Assembly: GCA_019449455.1 (NCBI GenBank)
Contig: JAGRPO010000071.1
Span: 1-50,873, forward strand
DNA from: Betaproteobacteria bacterium
GTDB taxonomy: Bacteria; Pseudomonadota; Gammaproteobacteria; Burkholderiales; Usitatibacteraceae
DNA length: 50,873 nt
Direction of reading: 5' to 3'
Below, piece after piece: positions 42,546 to 50,873 of the stretch (position 1 is the first letter of the stretch; every line of letters starts with the position of its first letter). The notes beneath the pieces are model-generated. The model was given only the letters and a program-made list of their open reading frames with translations, ran no database searches and had not been told where the DNA came from. The translations under genes and the position numbers were made by a program.

Positions 42546-42800
42546 ATGGCCAAGAAAGCGAAGAAGACAGCGAAGAAAGCGCGGGCCTCCACGCCTGCCG
42601 TCTACAAGATCATCGAGATCGTCGGCACGAGCCACACCTCGTGGGCCGAAGCCGGCGCCAACGCTGTCAGGTCCGCCGCCAAGAGCCTTCGCGACCTGCG
42701 CGTCGCCGAAGTCGAGCGTCTCGACGTGAAGATCGAGAGCGGCAAGCTCGTCTATCGCGCGAAGATGAAGGTGAGCTTCAAGTACCACGGCGACGACTGA
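42546..42800 (+). CDS. Dodecin family protein with lysine/alanine-rich N-terminal tail
   Basis: 84 residues. Residues 1-16 are AKKAKKTAKKARAST-like, basic and low-complexity; the rest (VYKIIEIVGTSHTSWAEA, then VERLDVKIESGKLVYRAKMKVSFKY) is a full dodecin, a small flavin- or CoA-binding shell protein. The tail is unusual: common dodecins are about 68 residues without it. AGGAGG precedes the ATG by eight bases. It stands alone between xseA and the convergent miaA. Confidence 0.9.
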   Translation: MAKKAKKTAKKARASTPAVYKIIEIVGTSHTSWAEAGANAVRSAAKSLRDLRVAEVERLDVKIESGKLVYRAKMKVSFKYHGDD

Positions 42801-42833
42801 GTCGCCCGGTTTCCGGTCCCTCCACCGGGCACG

Positions 42834-43769
42834 TCAAACCAGAAATCGATCCACGCGCCCCGCCACCTCGGCCACGAGGTCGGGGCGCAGGCAGTCCAGC
42901 CGCTCCACCTCCCGCATCGCCCGCAGCCACGTGAGCTGGCGCTTGGCCAGCTGCCGCGTGGCGGCAATCCCGCGCGCCTCGAGCGTCGATGCCGGCGCGG
43001 TTCCTTCCAGCGTTTCCCACGCCTGCCGGTAGCCCACCGCCCGCATCGACGGCAACGCGCCGTGGAGCGCGAACCGCGCGCGCAGCGACTCGACCTCCTC
43101 GACCAGGCCCGCCGCGAGCATGGCGCGAAACCGCGCTTCGATCCGCCGGTGCAGCACCGCGCGGTCCGCGGGTTCCAGCGCAATCGTGAGCGCGGCGAAG
43201 GGCGGCGGCGCGCGTGCCTCGTCCGCGATGAGCGCGGAAAGCGGCCTGCCCGCGATGCGCTGCACCTCGAGCGCGCGCTGGATGCGCTGGGCGTCGTTGG
43301 GGTCGAGCCTCGCCGCGCTTTCCGGGTCCACGCGCGCAAGCTGCGCGTGCAGCGCGGGCCAGCCCCGCGCCCGCGCCGCATCGTCGAGCTCGGCGCGGAT
43401 GGACGGGTCGGCGGCCGGCAGCTCGGCCAGCCCGCGCATCAGCGCGCGCTCGTAGAGCATCGTGCCGCCGGCGAAGAGCGGCACGCGTCCCCTCTCCGCG
43501 ATCTCGCCGGCGACGCGCAGGGCATCGGCGCGGAAGCGCCCGGCCGAATACGCCTCGGTGGGGTCGACGACGTCGATGAGATGGTGCGGCACGGCGGCCC
43601 GCGTGGCGGCATCCGGCTTGGCCGTGCCGATGTCCATGCCGCGGTAGACGAGCGCCGAGTCGACGCTCACGATCTCCACCGGGAAGCGCGCCGCCAGCTC
43701 CAGCGACACCGCGGTCTTGCCGCTCGCCGTGGGCCCCAGCAGGAAGACGGCGCGCGGTTTCCCCGGCAT
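42834..43769 (-). CDS. miaA: tRNA dimethylallyltransferase
   Basis: 311 residues. P-loop [25 protein letters not shown], and [14 protein letters not shown] are all MiaA marks. It adds the isopentenyl group to A37 of tRNAs that read UNN codons. It follows mutL by eleven bases; mutL-miaA is a widespread pair. Confidence 0.96.
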   Translation of the reverse strand: MPGKPRAVFLLGPTASGKTAVSLELAARFPVEIVSVDSALVYRGMDIGTAKPDAATRAAVPHHLIDVVDPTEAYSAGRFRADALRVAGEIAERGRVPLFAGGTMLYERALMRGLAELPAADPSIRAELDDAARARGWPALHAQLARVDPESAARLDPNDAQRIQRALEVQRIAGRPLSALIADEARAPPPFAALTIALEPADRAVLHRRIEARFRAMLAAGLVEEVESLRARFALHGALPSMRAVGYRQAWETLEGTAPASTLEARGIAATRQLAKRQLTWLRAMREVERLDCLRPDLVAEVAGRVDRFLV

Positions 43770-43780
43770 CGGAGGGCGCG

Positions 43781-45520
43781 CTAGCGGCCGCGCAGGAACA
43801 GGCGGTCGAGCTCCGCCATGGGGAACTGCACCCAGGTCGGGCGGCCGTGGTTGCAGCTGCCCGCGCGCTCGGTCTCCTCCATCTCGCGCAGCAGCGCGTT
43901 CATCTCGGGAACGGTGAGGCTGCGGTTGGCGCGCACGGCGGCGTGGCAGGCCATGGTGGAAAGGAGCTCGTTGCGCCGCTCGACCAGGACGCGGCTCGCG
44001 CCGAACTCGCGCATCCCGGCCAGCACCGAGCGCAGCATCGCTTGCGCGTCGAGATCGGCGAGAAGCGCCGGCACCGACCGCACGACGAGGTCCCGCGGGC
44101 CCGCGACGCCCACCTCGAACCCCAGGCTCTCGAGGGCGCCGGCGGAGCGCTCGGCTTCCTCGACCTCCTCCGCCGTCGCCGGCATGGCGATGGGCACGAG
44201 GAGCGGCTGCGCCGGAAGCCGCGCGGCATCCAGCGCGCCCTTGAGCTTCTCGTAGACGATGCGCTCGTGCGCCGCGTGCATGTCCACGAGCACCAGGCCG
44301 GCCGCGTTCTGCGCGAGAACGTAGACGCCGTGCAGTTGCGCGAGCGCGTAGCCCAGCATCGGCGGCGCGCCGGGCTCGTCCTGCGCTCGCGCCGCCTCCG
44401 GCCCGCGCTCGTTCGCCAGCGTGGCCGCGAAGAACGCCTCGTAGCGGGAGGCCGGCTGCGCGACGGCGAGCGACGGCTGCGCGAAGGCGAACGGCGCCGC
44501 GGCGGGCGGGGGCGCGTTTCGCGCGGCGCCCGCCAGGGGCGCGGCCAGCGCGCGCGACAGCGCGTGGAAGACGAACTGGTGGATGGCCCGCGAGTCGCGG
44601 AAGCGCACCTCGGACTTGGCCGGGTGCACGTTCACGTCCACCAGCCGCGGATCGGCGTCGACGAAGAGCACGTAGGCCGGATGGCGATCGTGGTGCAGCA
44701 CGTCCGCGTAGGCTTCGCGGATGGCGTGCGAGACGACCTTGTCGCGCACGAAGCGGCCGTTCACGAAGAGGTACTGGGCGTCGCGCGAGGCGCGCGTGAA
44801 TCCGGGGGCCGCCACGAGGCCGGAGATGCGCACCGAGGCGCCGCTCGCCTCGACCTCCACCGCCGACTGCGCGAAATCCTCGCCCACGACGCCGCTCGCC
44901 CGCTCCCGCGGCGAGGCGGGCACGAGGTGGGCCACGCGCCGGCCGTTGTGCGCGAGCGAGAACGCCACCGCGGGCCGCGAGAGCGCCACGCGCGAAAAGG
45001 CCTCCTCGCAGCGCGCGAACTCGGTCGCCTCGCTCTTCAGGAACTTCCGCCTGGCCGGCGTGTTGTAGTAGAGCTCCTCGACCTCGATCGTGGTGCCGGC
45101 GGCGAGCGCCGCGGGCTCGACGGGCGAGAGCGCGCCCCCGTCGCACGCGATGCGCCAGGCATGGCGCTCGCCCGCGCGCCGGCTGGTGAGGGCGAGGCGC
45201 GAGACCGCGCCGATCGAGGCGAGCGCCTCGCCGCGGAAGCCGAGCGTGGCGGCCCGCTCGAGGTCCTCGAGGGTCGCGATCTTGCTGGTGGCGAAGCGGG
45301 CGAGCGCCAGCGGCAGGTCGTCGGCCTCGATGCCGGCGCCGTCGTCGGCCACGCGGATCCTGCGCATGCCGCCCTCGGCCAGGTCCACCGAGACCGACAG
45401 GGCGCCGGCGTCGAGGCTGTTCTCGACGAGCTCCTTGAGCGCGGAAGCCGGGCGCTCGACCACCTCGCCGGCGGCGATCTGGTTCACGAGCAGTTCGGGA
45501 AGCGCGCGGATGTGGCCCAT
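43781..45520 (-). CDS. mutL: DNA mismatch repair protein MutL
   Basis: 579 residues. The ATPase domain has [30 protein letters not shown] and [10 protein letters not shown]. The C-terminal domain has [12 protein letters not shown] (D413, H415, E419, E424), matching the DxHAxxE-x4-E endonuclease motif, and CNHGRPTW near the end. It therefore likely nicks DNA itself, as in species without MutH. The ATG at 45520 starts at the conserved HIRALPELL; a frame opening 44 codons earlier is unlikely. Confidence 0.96.
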   Translation of the reverse strand: MGHIRALPELLVNQIAAGEVVERPASALKELVENSLDAGALSVSVDLAEGGMRRIRVADDGAGIEADDLPLALARFATSKIATLEDLERAATLGFRGEALASIGAVSRLALTSRRAGERHAWRIACDGGALSPVEPAALAAGTTIEVEELYYNTPARRKFLKSEATEFARCEEAFSRVALSRPAVAFSLAHNGRRVAHLVPASPRERASGVVGEDFAQSAVEVEASGASVRISGLVAAPGFTRASRDAQYLFVNGRFVRDKVVSHAIREAYADVLHHDRHPAYVLFVDADPRLVDVNVHPAKSEVRFRDSRAIHQFVFHALSRALAAPLAGAARNAPPPAAAPFAFAQPSLAVAQPASRYEAFFAATLANERGPEAARAQDEPGAPPMLGYALAQLHGVYVLAQNAAGLVLVDMHAAHERIVYEKLKGALDAARLPAQPLLVPIAMPATAEEVEEAERSAGALESLGFEVGVAGPRDLVVRSVPALLADLDAQAMLRSVLAGMREFGASRVLVERRNELLSTMACHAAVRANRSLTVPEMNALLREMEETERAGSCNHGRPTWVQFPMAELDRLFLRGR

Positions 45521-45650
45521 CGTGGAGTCGCGGTCCGGGCCCGGCCCGCGGCAAGAGGGAAAAACAGCCATGTAATCAATGCGAATGTTACACTCAACCG
45601 GAGACTTATAGCGCGCCCAAAGCCCCAATCCGAAAGCGCGCTGGAGCGGC

Positions 45651-48101
45651 ATGCGCGCATACGAGACTCCTGCAACGTCCCTGGCGGCCCCCGCCCCGGG
45701 CAGCGTCTCCCTCGACGAGGTGCGAGAGGAGCAGGTGCGCCTGCTCTTCCGCTTCTCGCTCGCGGGCTACCTCGCCACGCTCCTCGTCGTCTTCATCCTC
45801 GGGGCGGTCCTCTGGAAGGAGCTCGCGCGCCCGGTCCTCTTCGCGTGGTTCGTCGCCATCTCCCTCGTCACGATCGGCCGCTACGCGCTCTACAAGATCT
45901 TCATCAACCGCGACCCGCCGCTCTCCGAGCTGCGGCGCTGGGAACGGCGCTTCCTCGTGGGCTCCTTTCTCACGTCGCTGTGCTGGGCGGTGATCGCGAC
46001 CGCGCTGCTGCCGGACTCGGCGCACCTCGCGCAGCGCATGACGGTGGTGATGCTGGTGACGCTGCTCCTCACCGGCGCGGTCGGCTACTACGCGCCGCAC
46101 CCCTACGCCTTCAAGATCACCGCCCTCGTGGGGCTGGTCCCCTTCTCGCTGACGCTGGGCTTTTCGGGCGATCGCGTCCAGATGTTCCTGTCCGGGGCGA
46201 TCCTGCTGCTCGCCGGCGTCCTGCCCTACGTGCACGAGAAGCTCAACCGCGCGCTGGTCGACTCGCTCGCCGTGCGCCAGGACAGGGCGGCGCTCACCAC
46301 GGAGCTGGAAGCCGAGCGGGCCCGGCTGCAGCTGGCCAACGACGCGCTCGCCGAGGAGATGGTGGAGCGCCTGAAAGCGCAGCAGGCCGAGCTCATCGCG
46401 GCGCAGAAGCTGCGCATGCACGTCGAGCGAACCCCGCTCGCGGTGATCGAATGGGACCGCGACCACCGCGTGACGGCGTGGAACCCCGCGGCCGAGGCGA
46501 TCTTCGGCTTCGCGGCGGGCGAGGCGATGGGCCGCCGCGCCGCGGAGTTCATCCTGCCGCCCGGCGAGGCCGCGTCGGCGGAGACGATGTGGAACGAGCT
46601 CGCCGACACGCGCGACGGCACCAAGGTGAGCCTCGAGAACGTCACCCGCAACGGGCTCAAGATCCAGTGCGAGTGGTACAACACCCCGCTGGTGGATCCG
46701 GGCGGGCGGATCGTGGGCTTCGCCTCCCTGGTGCAGGACGTGACCGAGCGGCTCAACACCGAGCGCACGATCCACTACATGGCGCACCACGACGCGCTCA
46801 CGGGGCTGCCGAACCGGCGCCTCATGCAGGACAGGCTGAACCAGGCGATCATGCAGGCCCGGCGCAAGCAGCGACACGTGGCCGTCCTCTTCCTCGACCT
46901 CGACCGGTTCAAGCTGCTCAACGACACGCTCGGCCACGACATGGGCGACTACATCCTGAAGGACGTGGCGCGGCGCCTGGGCGCCTGCGTGCGCGAGATC
47001 GACACCGTCTCCCGGGAAGGCGGCGACGAGTTCGTCGTGATCCTGCCGGACCTCGAGCGCCCCGAGAACGCGCGGATCGTGGCCGACAAGATCCTGCGCG
47101 AGTTCGCCAGGCCCGTCGAGATCGGCGGGCAGGAGATCCACATCACGACCTCGATCGGGATCGCCCACTACCCGAACGACGCCACCGACCTGAACCACCT
47201 GCTCAAGCACGCCGACAGCGCCATGTACCAGGCGAAGGACTCGGGCCGCAACACCGTGCGCTTCTACACGAGCGACCTGAACTACCTGCTGTCGCGCCGC
47301 CTCGAGATGGAGGGGCGGCTGCGCAAGGGCATCGAGCACGAGGAGTTCTTCCTGCGCTACCAGCCGCAGGTCGACGTCGCCACCGGCCGCGTCGCGGGCA
47401 TGGAGTCGCTCATGCGCTGGAACGACCCGGTGAAGGGCGAGATCCTCCCGAAGGACTTCATCTCGGTGGCCGAGGAGCTGGGCCTCATCGTCCAGCTGGG
47501 CGAGTGGGCGTTCCGCACCACCTGCCACCAGCTCAAGGCGTGGGAGGACGAGGGCATCCGGGACGTGACCGTGTCGGTGAACCTGTCGGCGCGGCAGTTC
47601 ATGTCGCGCAAGCTCGTGCCGTCGCTCCTGGCGATCGTGCGCGAGTCAGGCGTCGACCCGCGGCGCCTGGAGGTCGAGATCACCGAGACCATGGTGATGA
47701 GGAACCTCGAGCAGTCGATCGAGGTCCTCGCGCAGCTTCGCTCGGTCGGCGTCGGCGTGGCGATCGACGATTTCGGCGTCGGCTACTCCTCGCTCGGGCA
47801 GCTGAAGCGCCTGCCGGCGACGAGCCTGAAGATCGACAGCTCCTTCATCGCCAACGTGCCCGAGGACGTCTCGAGCGGCACCATCGCCGAGGCGATCATC
47901 GCCATGGGCAAGAGCCTCAAGCTGCGCGTCGTGGCCGAGGGCGTGGAGACGCGGGCGCAGCTCGACTTCCTGCGCGCCCACCGCTGCGACGCCTTCCAGG
48001 GATTCCTCTTCTCCGAGCCGCTCGTGGCGCTCGAGGCGTCCGCGATGCTGCGCGCGCAGGCGGGCGGCGCGGGCGCGCGATCGGCCGCCGCCGCGGAGTG
48101 A
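45651..48101 (+). CDS. Membrane-bound PAS-GGDEF-EAL cyclic-di-GMP protein
   Basis: 816 residues. Six membrane helices (about 25-200), a coiled coil (about 205-250), a PAS domain (about 255-375), GGDEF intact at 457-461 with an inhibitory RxxD site (REID) five residues before it, and an EAL domain in which the signature reads ESL (585-587). The other EAL marks remain: VSVNLSARQF, EITETM, DDFGVGYSSL, KIDSSFI, VAEGVET and QGFLFSEP. It may both make and break c-di-GMP. GGAG precedes the ATG. Confidence 0.94.
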   Translation: MRAYETPATSLAAPAPGSVSLDEVREEQVRLLFRFSLAGYLATLLVVFILGAVLWKELARPVLFAWFVAISLVTIGRYALYKIFINRDPPLSELRRWERRFLVGSFLTSLCWAVIATALLPDSAHLAQRMTVVMLVTLLLTGAVGYYAPHPYAFKITALVGLVPFSLTLGFSGDRVQMFLSGAILLLAGVLPYVHEKLNRALVDSLAVRQDRAALTTELEAERARLQLANDALAEEMVERLKAQQAELIAAQKLRMHVERTPLAVIEWDRDHRVTAWNPAAEAIFGFAAGEAMGRRAAEFILPPGEAASAETMWNELADTRDGTKVSLENVTRNGLKIQCEWYNTPLVDPGGRIVGFASLVQDVTERLNTERTIHYMAHHDALTGLPNRRLMQDRLNQAIMQARRKQRHVAVLFLDLDRFKLLNDTLGHDMGDYILKDVARRLGACVREIDTVSREGGDEFVVILPDLERPENARIVADKILREFARPVEIGGQEIHITTSIGIAHYPNDATDLNHLLKHADSAMYQAKDSGRNTVRFYTSDLNYLLSRRLEMEGRLRKGIEHEEFFLRYQPQVDVATGRVAGMESLMRWNDPVKGEILPKDFISVAEELGLIVQLGEWAFRTTCHQLKAWEDEGIRDVTVSVNLSARQFMSRKLVPSLLAIVRESGVDPRRLEVEITETMVMRNLEQSIEVLAQLRSVGVGVAIDDFGVGYSSLGQLKRLPATSLKIDSSFIANVPEDVSSGTIAEAIIAMGKSLKLRVVAEGVETRAQLDFLRAHRCDAFQGFLFSEPLVALEASAMLRAQAGGAGARSAAAAE

Positions 48102-48105
48102 GTCC

Positions 48106-49416
48106 TCAGGGATTCTGCGCGAGGCGCGCGCGGGCGAGCGGCGGGTTCTGCGCGAGGTAGCGGCGGATGCCCTGCAGGACGGCGTTGGCCATCTTCTCCT
48201 GGTAGGCCGAGTCCTTGAGGCGCTTCTCCTCCTGCGGGTTGGAGATGAACGCGGTCTCCACCAGGATCGAGGGAATGTCCGGCGCCTTCAGCACCGCGAA
48301 GCCGGCCTGCTCCACCGCGATCTTGTGCAGCTGGTTGATGTCGCCCAGCTCGCCGAGCACCGCCTTGCCGAGCTTGAGGGAATCGTTGATCGCCGCCGTC
48401 TGCGACAGGTCGAGCAGCGTCCTCGCGAGCACCGGGTCCGTCACGCCCAGGTTCACGCCGCCGATGAGGTCCGACTCGTTCTCGCGCTTGGCGAGCCAGC
48501 GCGCCGCGGCCGAGGTGGCGCCGCGCTCCGAAAGCGCGAACACCGAGGAGCCGCGCGCGTGCGGCTGGACGAAGGCGTCGGCGTGCACGGAGACGAAGAG
48601 GTCGGCCTGCACGCGCCGCGCCTTCTGGACGCGCTGCGCGAGCCCGATGAAGTAGTCCCCGTCGCGCGTGAGCACGGCGCGCATTCCGGGCTCGAGGTCG
48701 ATCCGCTCCTTGAGGCGACGGGCGATGGCGAGCGTCACGTCCTTCTCGAGCGTGCCGCGCCGGCCGCGCGCTCCCGGGTCCTCGCCGCCGTGCCCGGCGT
48801 CGATCACGATCGTGACCATGCGCGTCGCCGGCGGCCGCGCCTTCGCCTTCACCGCGGCCTTCGGCGCCTCGGCACGGCCGGGCGCGAGCTTCACCACCGG
48901 CAGCTCGGGCGCCGCCGGGGCCGCGGCCCCGGGCCCGCCGCCCGCGGGGGGCACGGGAGGCGACTCGAGCACCGGCGCCTTCGCGATCTCGCCGATCGGG
49001 TCCGGCCCGGGCTGCACGAGCGCGAGCAGCGGGTCGCGCGCCTTCTCCGGGTACATGTCCAGCACCAGCCGGTGGCGATACCCGCCCGCGGGCGCCAGCG
49101 GGAAGACGTAGGGCTTCACCGCGCTCTTCAGGTCGAACACGACGCGAACGACGTTCGGGCGGTTCCTCGCCACGCGCACCTGCCTGATGTAGGGGTCGTC
49201 CTCGCGCACCTTGCCGACGATGCTGCGCAGCTCCTCGTCGAGGTCCACGCCTTCGATGTCGAGGACGAAGCGCTCGGGATCCTGGACCGAGAAGAACTCG
49301 TGGCGGACGGGCTTCGCGGTCTCGAAGGTGACCCGCGTGTATTCCTCGGCCGGCCAGACGCGCGAGGCGAGCACGGGCTGCGTCGCCCACGCTGCCGGCG
49401 CGGCGATCGCGGCCAT
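48106..49416 (-). CDS. AMIN-domain N-acetylmuramoyl-L-alanine amidase (AmiC-like)
   Basis: At least 436 residues. An N-terminal AMIN domain (RVWPAEEYTRVTFE onward), a Pro/Ala/Gly-rich linker, then an Amidase_3 domain with VIDAGHGGEDPGARG, FVSVHADAF and SILVETAFISN (zinc His and catalytic Glu). It cuts stem peptides off peptidoglycan during cell separation. The start is uncertain: the ATG at 49416 leaves only eleven residues before the likely cleavage site, while a fuller signal peptide reads back into tsaE, where only ATT or CTG codons fit well. More distant ATGs at 49566 and 49623 would add an Arg-rich stretch. Confidence 0.9.
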   Translation of the reverse strand: MAAIAAPAAWATQPVLASRVWPAEEYTRVTFETAKPVRHEFFSVQDPERFVLDIEGVDLDEELRSIVGKVREDDPYIRQVRVARNRPNVVRVVFDLKSAVKPYVFPLAPAGGYRHRLVLDMYPEKARDPLLALVQPGPDPIGEIAKAPVLESPPVPPAGGGPGAAAPAAPELPVVKLAPGRAEAPKAAVKAKARPPATRMVTIVIDAGHGGEDPGARGRRGTLEKDVTLAIARRLKERIDLEPGMRAVLTRDGDYFIGLAQRVQKARRVQADLFVSVHADAFVQPHARGSSVFALSERGATSAAARWLAKRENESDLIGGVNLGVTDPVLARTLLDLSQTAAINDSLKLGKAVLGELGDINQLHKIAVEQAGFAVLKAPDIPSILVETAFISNPQEEKRLKDSAYQEKMANAVLQGIRRYLAQNPPLARARLAQNP

Positions 49417-49424
49417 GGCGACGA

Positions 49425-49883
49425 TCAGCCCGGCGGCAAGGCGGCGAGCAATTTCTCGCCCGCGGGCGAGGACGCGGTGAGCGTCGCGGTGCGTCCCGGC
49501 TCCACGATCTCGAGCGCGATTTCCAGGTCCGCCGGCGGCAGTTGCCCCCTGGCCCGCTCCGGCCATTCGATCAGGCACACGTTGCGCCCGTTGAAGATGT
49601 CCCGGAAACCCGCGTCGATCCATTCCGATGGGTCGTGGAACCGATAAAAATCAAAGTGATACAAGCTTAACCTAGAAACTTCATAAACTTCAACCAGCGT
49701 GTAGGTCGGGCTTTTCACGCGGCCGGCATGCCCCAGCGCCCTGAGCAGCCCGCGCACGAGGGTCGTCTTGCCCGCGCCCAGCTCGCCGCGAAGGGCCACG
49801 ACCAGCCCCGGCGCCAGGTGCGGCGCGAGAGCGGCGCCCAGGGCGAGGGTGGCATCTTCGTCGGGGAGGGGGCGTGTGGGCAC
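49425..49883 (-). CDS. tsaE: tRNA threonylcarbamoyladenosine ATPase TsaE
   Basis: 152 residues from the GTG at 49883. Walker A GELGAGKTTLVRGLLRALG, SPTYTLVEVY, YHFDFYRF and LIEWPERA are all present. It works with TsaB and TsaD to form t6A37 in tRNA. An ATG at 49934 is also possible but would overlap the divergent queG start. It precedes the amidase, a common pair. Confidence 0.95.
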   Translation of the reverse strand: MPTRPLPDEDATLALGAALAPHLAPGLVVALRGELGAGKTTLVRGLLRALGHAGRVKSPTYTLVEVYEVSRLSLYHFDFYRFHDPSEWIDAGFRDIFNGRNVCLIEWPERARGQLPPADLEIALEIVEPGRTATLTASSPAGEKLLAALPPG

Positions 49884-49906
49884 GGGGTCGGAGGGGCGCT
49901 TCGGGC

Positions 49907-49912
49907 TACCAT
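49907..49912 (+). promoter_or_regulatory. -10-like TACCAT seven bases before the queG ATG
   Basis: TACCAT, then seven bases and the ATG at 49920. It fits the TAnnnT leaderless pattern but is the weakest case. Confidence 0.3.
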
Positions 49913-49919
49913 CTGCGCG

Positions 49920-50873
49920 ATGGATACGGGCCATTCTCCCGCCGCGCTGTCCGAGCGCGTCAAGCGCTGGGGCCGCGAGGCCGGCTTCGACGCCGTCGCG
50001 GTGTCGGGCGTCGATCTCGCCGAGGAGGAAGCGCGGCTCCTCGAGTGGCTCGGCCGCGGGTGGCACGGCGCGATGGATTATATGGCACGCCACGGCACGC
50101 GCCGCTCCCGGCCGGCGGAACTCGTGCCGGGCACCGCGAGCGTCATAAGCGTGCGCCTCGACTATTGGCCCGGCGGCGCCCGCGACGCGCACGCCGTCCT
50201 CGCCGAACCCTCCACGGCCTACGTGTCGCGCTACGCGCTGGGCCGCGACTACCACAAGGTGCTGCGCGCGCGGCTGCAGGCGCTCGCCGAGCGCATGGTC
50301 GCCGAGCTCGGTCCCTTCACCTACCGCGTGTTCACCGACAGCGCGCCGGTGATGGAGGTGGCCCTCGCCGCGCGCGCGGGGCTGGGGTGGCACGGCAAGC
50401 ACACCCTGCTCCTCGCGCGGGACGCCGGCTCGTACTACTTTCTCGGCGAGCTCTTCGTGGGCCTCGACCTCGCGAAGGACGCGCCGGCGACCGGCCACTG
50501 CGGCACCTGCGAGCGCTGCCTCGACGCGTGCCCGACGCGGGCGATCGTGGCGCCCTACCAGCTCGACGCGCGCCGCTGCATCTCCTACCTCACCATCGAG
50601 AACCCCGGCCCGATCCCCGAGGAATTTCGCGCGGCGATGGGCAACCGCATCTACGGCTGCGACGACTGCCAGCTCGCCTGCCCGTGGAACAAGTACGCGC
50701 GCAAGGCCGAGGTCCCCGACTTCGCGGCGCGAAACGGCCTCGACGCCGCCGCCCTCGTCGACCTCTTCGCCTGGACGCGCGACGAATTCGACTCCCGCCT
50801 CGAAGGCTCCGCCATCCGCCGCATCGGCCACGCCCGCTGGCTGCGCAACATCGCCGTGGCCCTGGGCAACGCC
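49920..50873 (+). CDS. queG: Epoxyqueuosine reductase, 5' part (cut by window end)
   Basis: 318 codons are visible, with no stop before the window ends; the family is about 350-380 residues. It has the two ferredoxin-like clusters CGTCERCLDACP and CDDCQLACPWN, together with RIYGCDD and RCISYLTIE. It reduces epoxyqueuosine to queuosine in tRNA using cobalamin. It diverges from tsaE with about 36 bases between starts. Confidence 0.95.
   Translation, partial: MDTGHSPAALSERVKRWGREAGFDAVAVSGVDLAEEEARLLEWLGRGWHGAMDYMARHGTRRSRPAELVPGTASVISVRLDYWPGGARDAHAVLAEPSTAYVSRYALGRDYHKVLRARLQALAERMVAELGPFTYRVFTDSAPVMEVALAARAGLGWHGKHTLLLARDAGSYYFLGELFVGLDLAKDAPATGHCGTCERCLDACPTRAIVAPYQLDARRCISYLTIENPGPIPEEFRAAMGNRIYGCDDCQLACPWNKYARKAEVPDFAARNGLDAAALVDLFAWTRDEFDSRLEGSAIRRIGHARWLRNIAVALGNA

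Noticed and set aside
43847-48160. A 1437-residue plus-strand open frame
   Set aside because: It runs antisense to mutL and out of frame through the GGDEF-EAL gene; composition is typical of GC-rich shadow frames.

Overview
The window is GC-rich, almost fully coding chromosomal DNA from a Gram-negative bacterium, most likely a betaproteobacterium. The evidence is the gene content: lpxK, kdsB, an LpxR-type protein, pilS-pilR with a PP0621-like gene beside it, rplU-rpmA-obgE-proB, yajC-secD-secF, DUF2069, DUF2721, a MutL that keeps its endonuclease motif, and an adk-pfp-hppA pyrophosphate operon. The genus is not certain from sequence alone. I see no insertion sequence, phage gene, CRISPR array or rRNA, and only one tRNA.

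Layout. 1-3230 (minus): pilR, pilS and a small zinc-ribbon membrane protein. 3320-9549: a proteobacterial dedicated sortase locus. Sensor kinase (PdsS type), an LpxR-family outer-membrane protein and response regulator (PdsR type) lie on the minus strand. Diverging from them on the plus strand are one VIT/von Willebrand surface protein with a C-terminal sorting signal and its class GN sortase. 9615-14436: a lipoprotein 5'-nucleotidase, a hemerythrin, a nitronate monooxygenase and NnrS, a set suggestive of nitrogen-oxide handling. 14516-22955: tRNA-Pro, ispB, rplU-rpmA, a LysE exporter, obgE, proB, a Yip1 protein, rppH, proS and a lytic transglycosylase. 22952-28287: a TlpA-like thioredoxin, a 526-residue protein of unknown function, YihY, WrbA, DUF2069, DUF2721 and DedA. 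28292-33385 (minus): tgt-yajC-secD-secF with a glutathione transferase in front. 33457-40652 (minus): exbB-exbD-lpxK-Trm112-kdsB, then adk-pfp-hppA. 41154-50873: xseA, a tailed dodecin, miaA, mutL, a GGDEF/EAL protein, an AMIN-type amidase, tsaE and the 5' part of queG, cut by the window end.

The most distinctive content is the dedicated sortase locus, with a lipid A deacylase-like gene between the regulator and the sensor and a perfect 26-bp palindrome over the regulator's promoter. Two wider signals also stand out. Many first genes have a -10-like TAnnnT only 6-8 bases before the ATG, which suggests common leaderless transcripts. The only long non-coding gap (40653-41153) carries a symmetric pair of DnaA-box sequences next to T-rich DNA. 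All family names come from reading the proteins; no database search was run.
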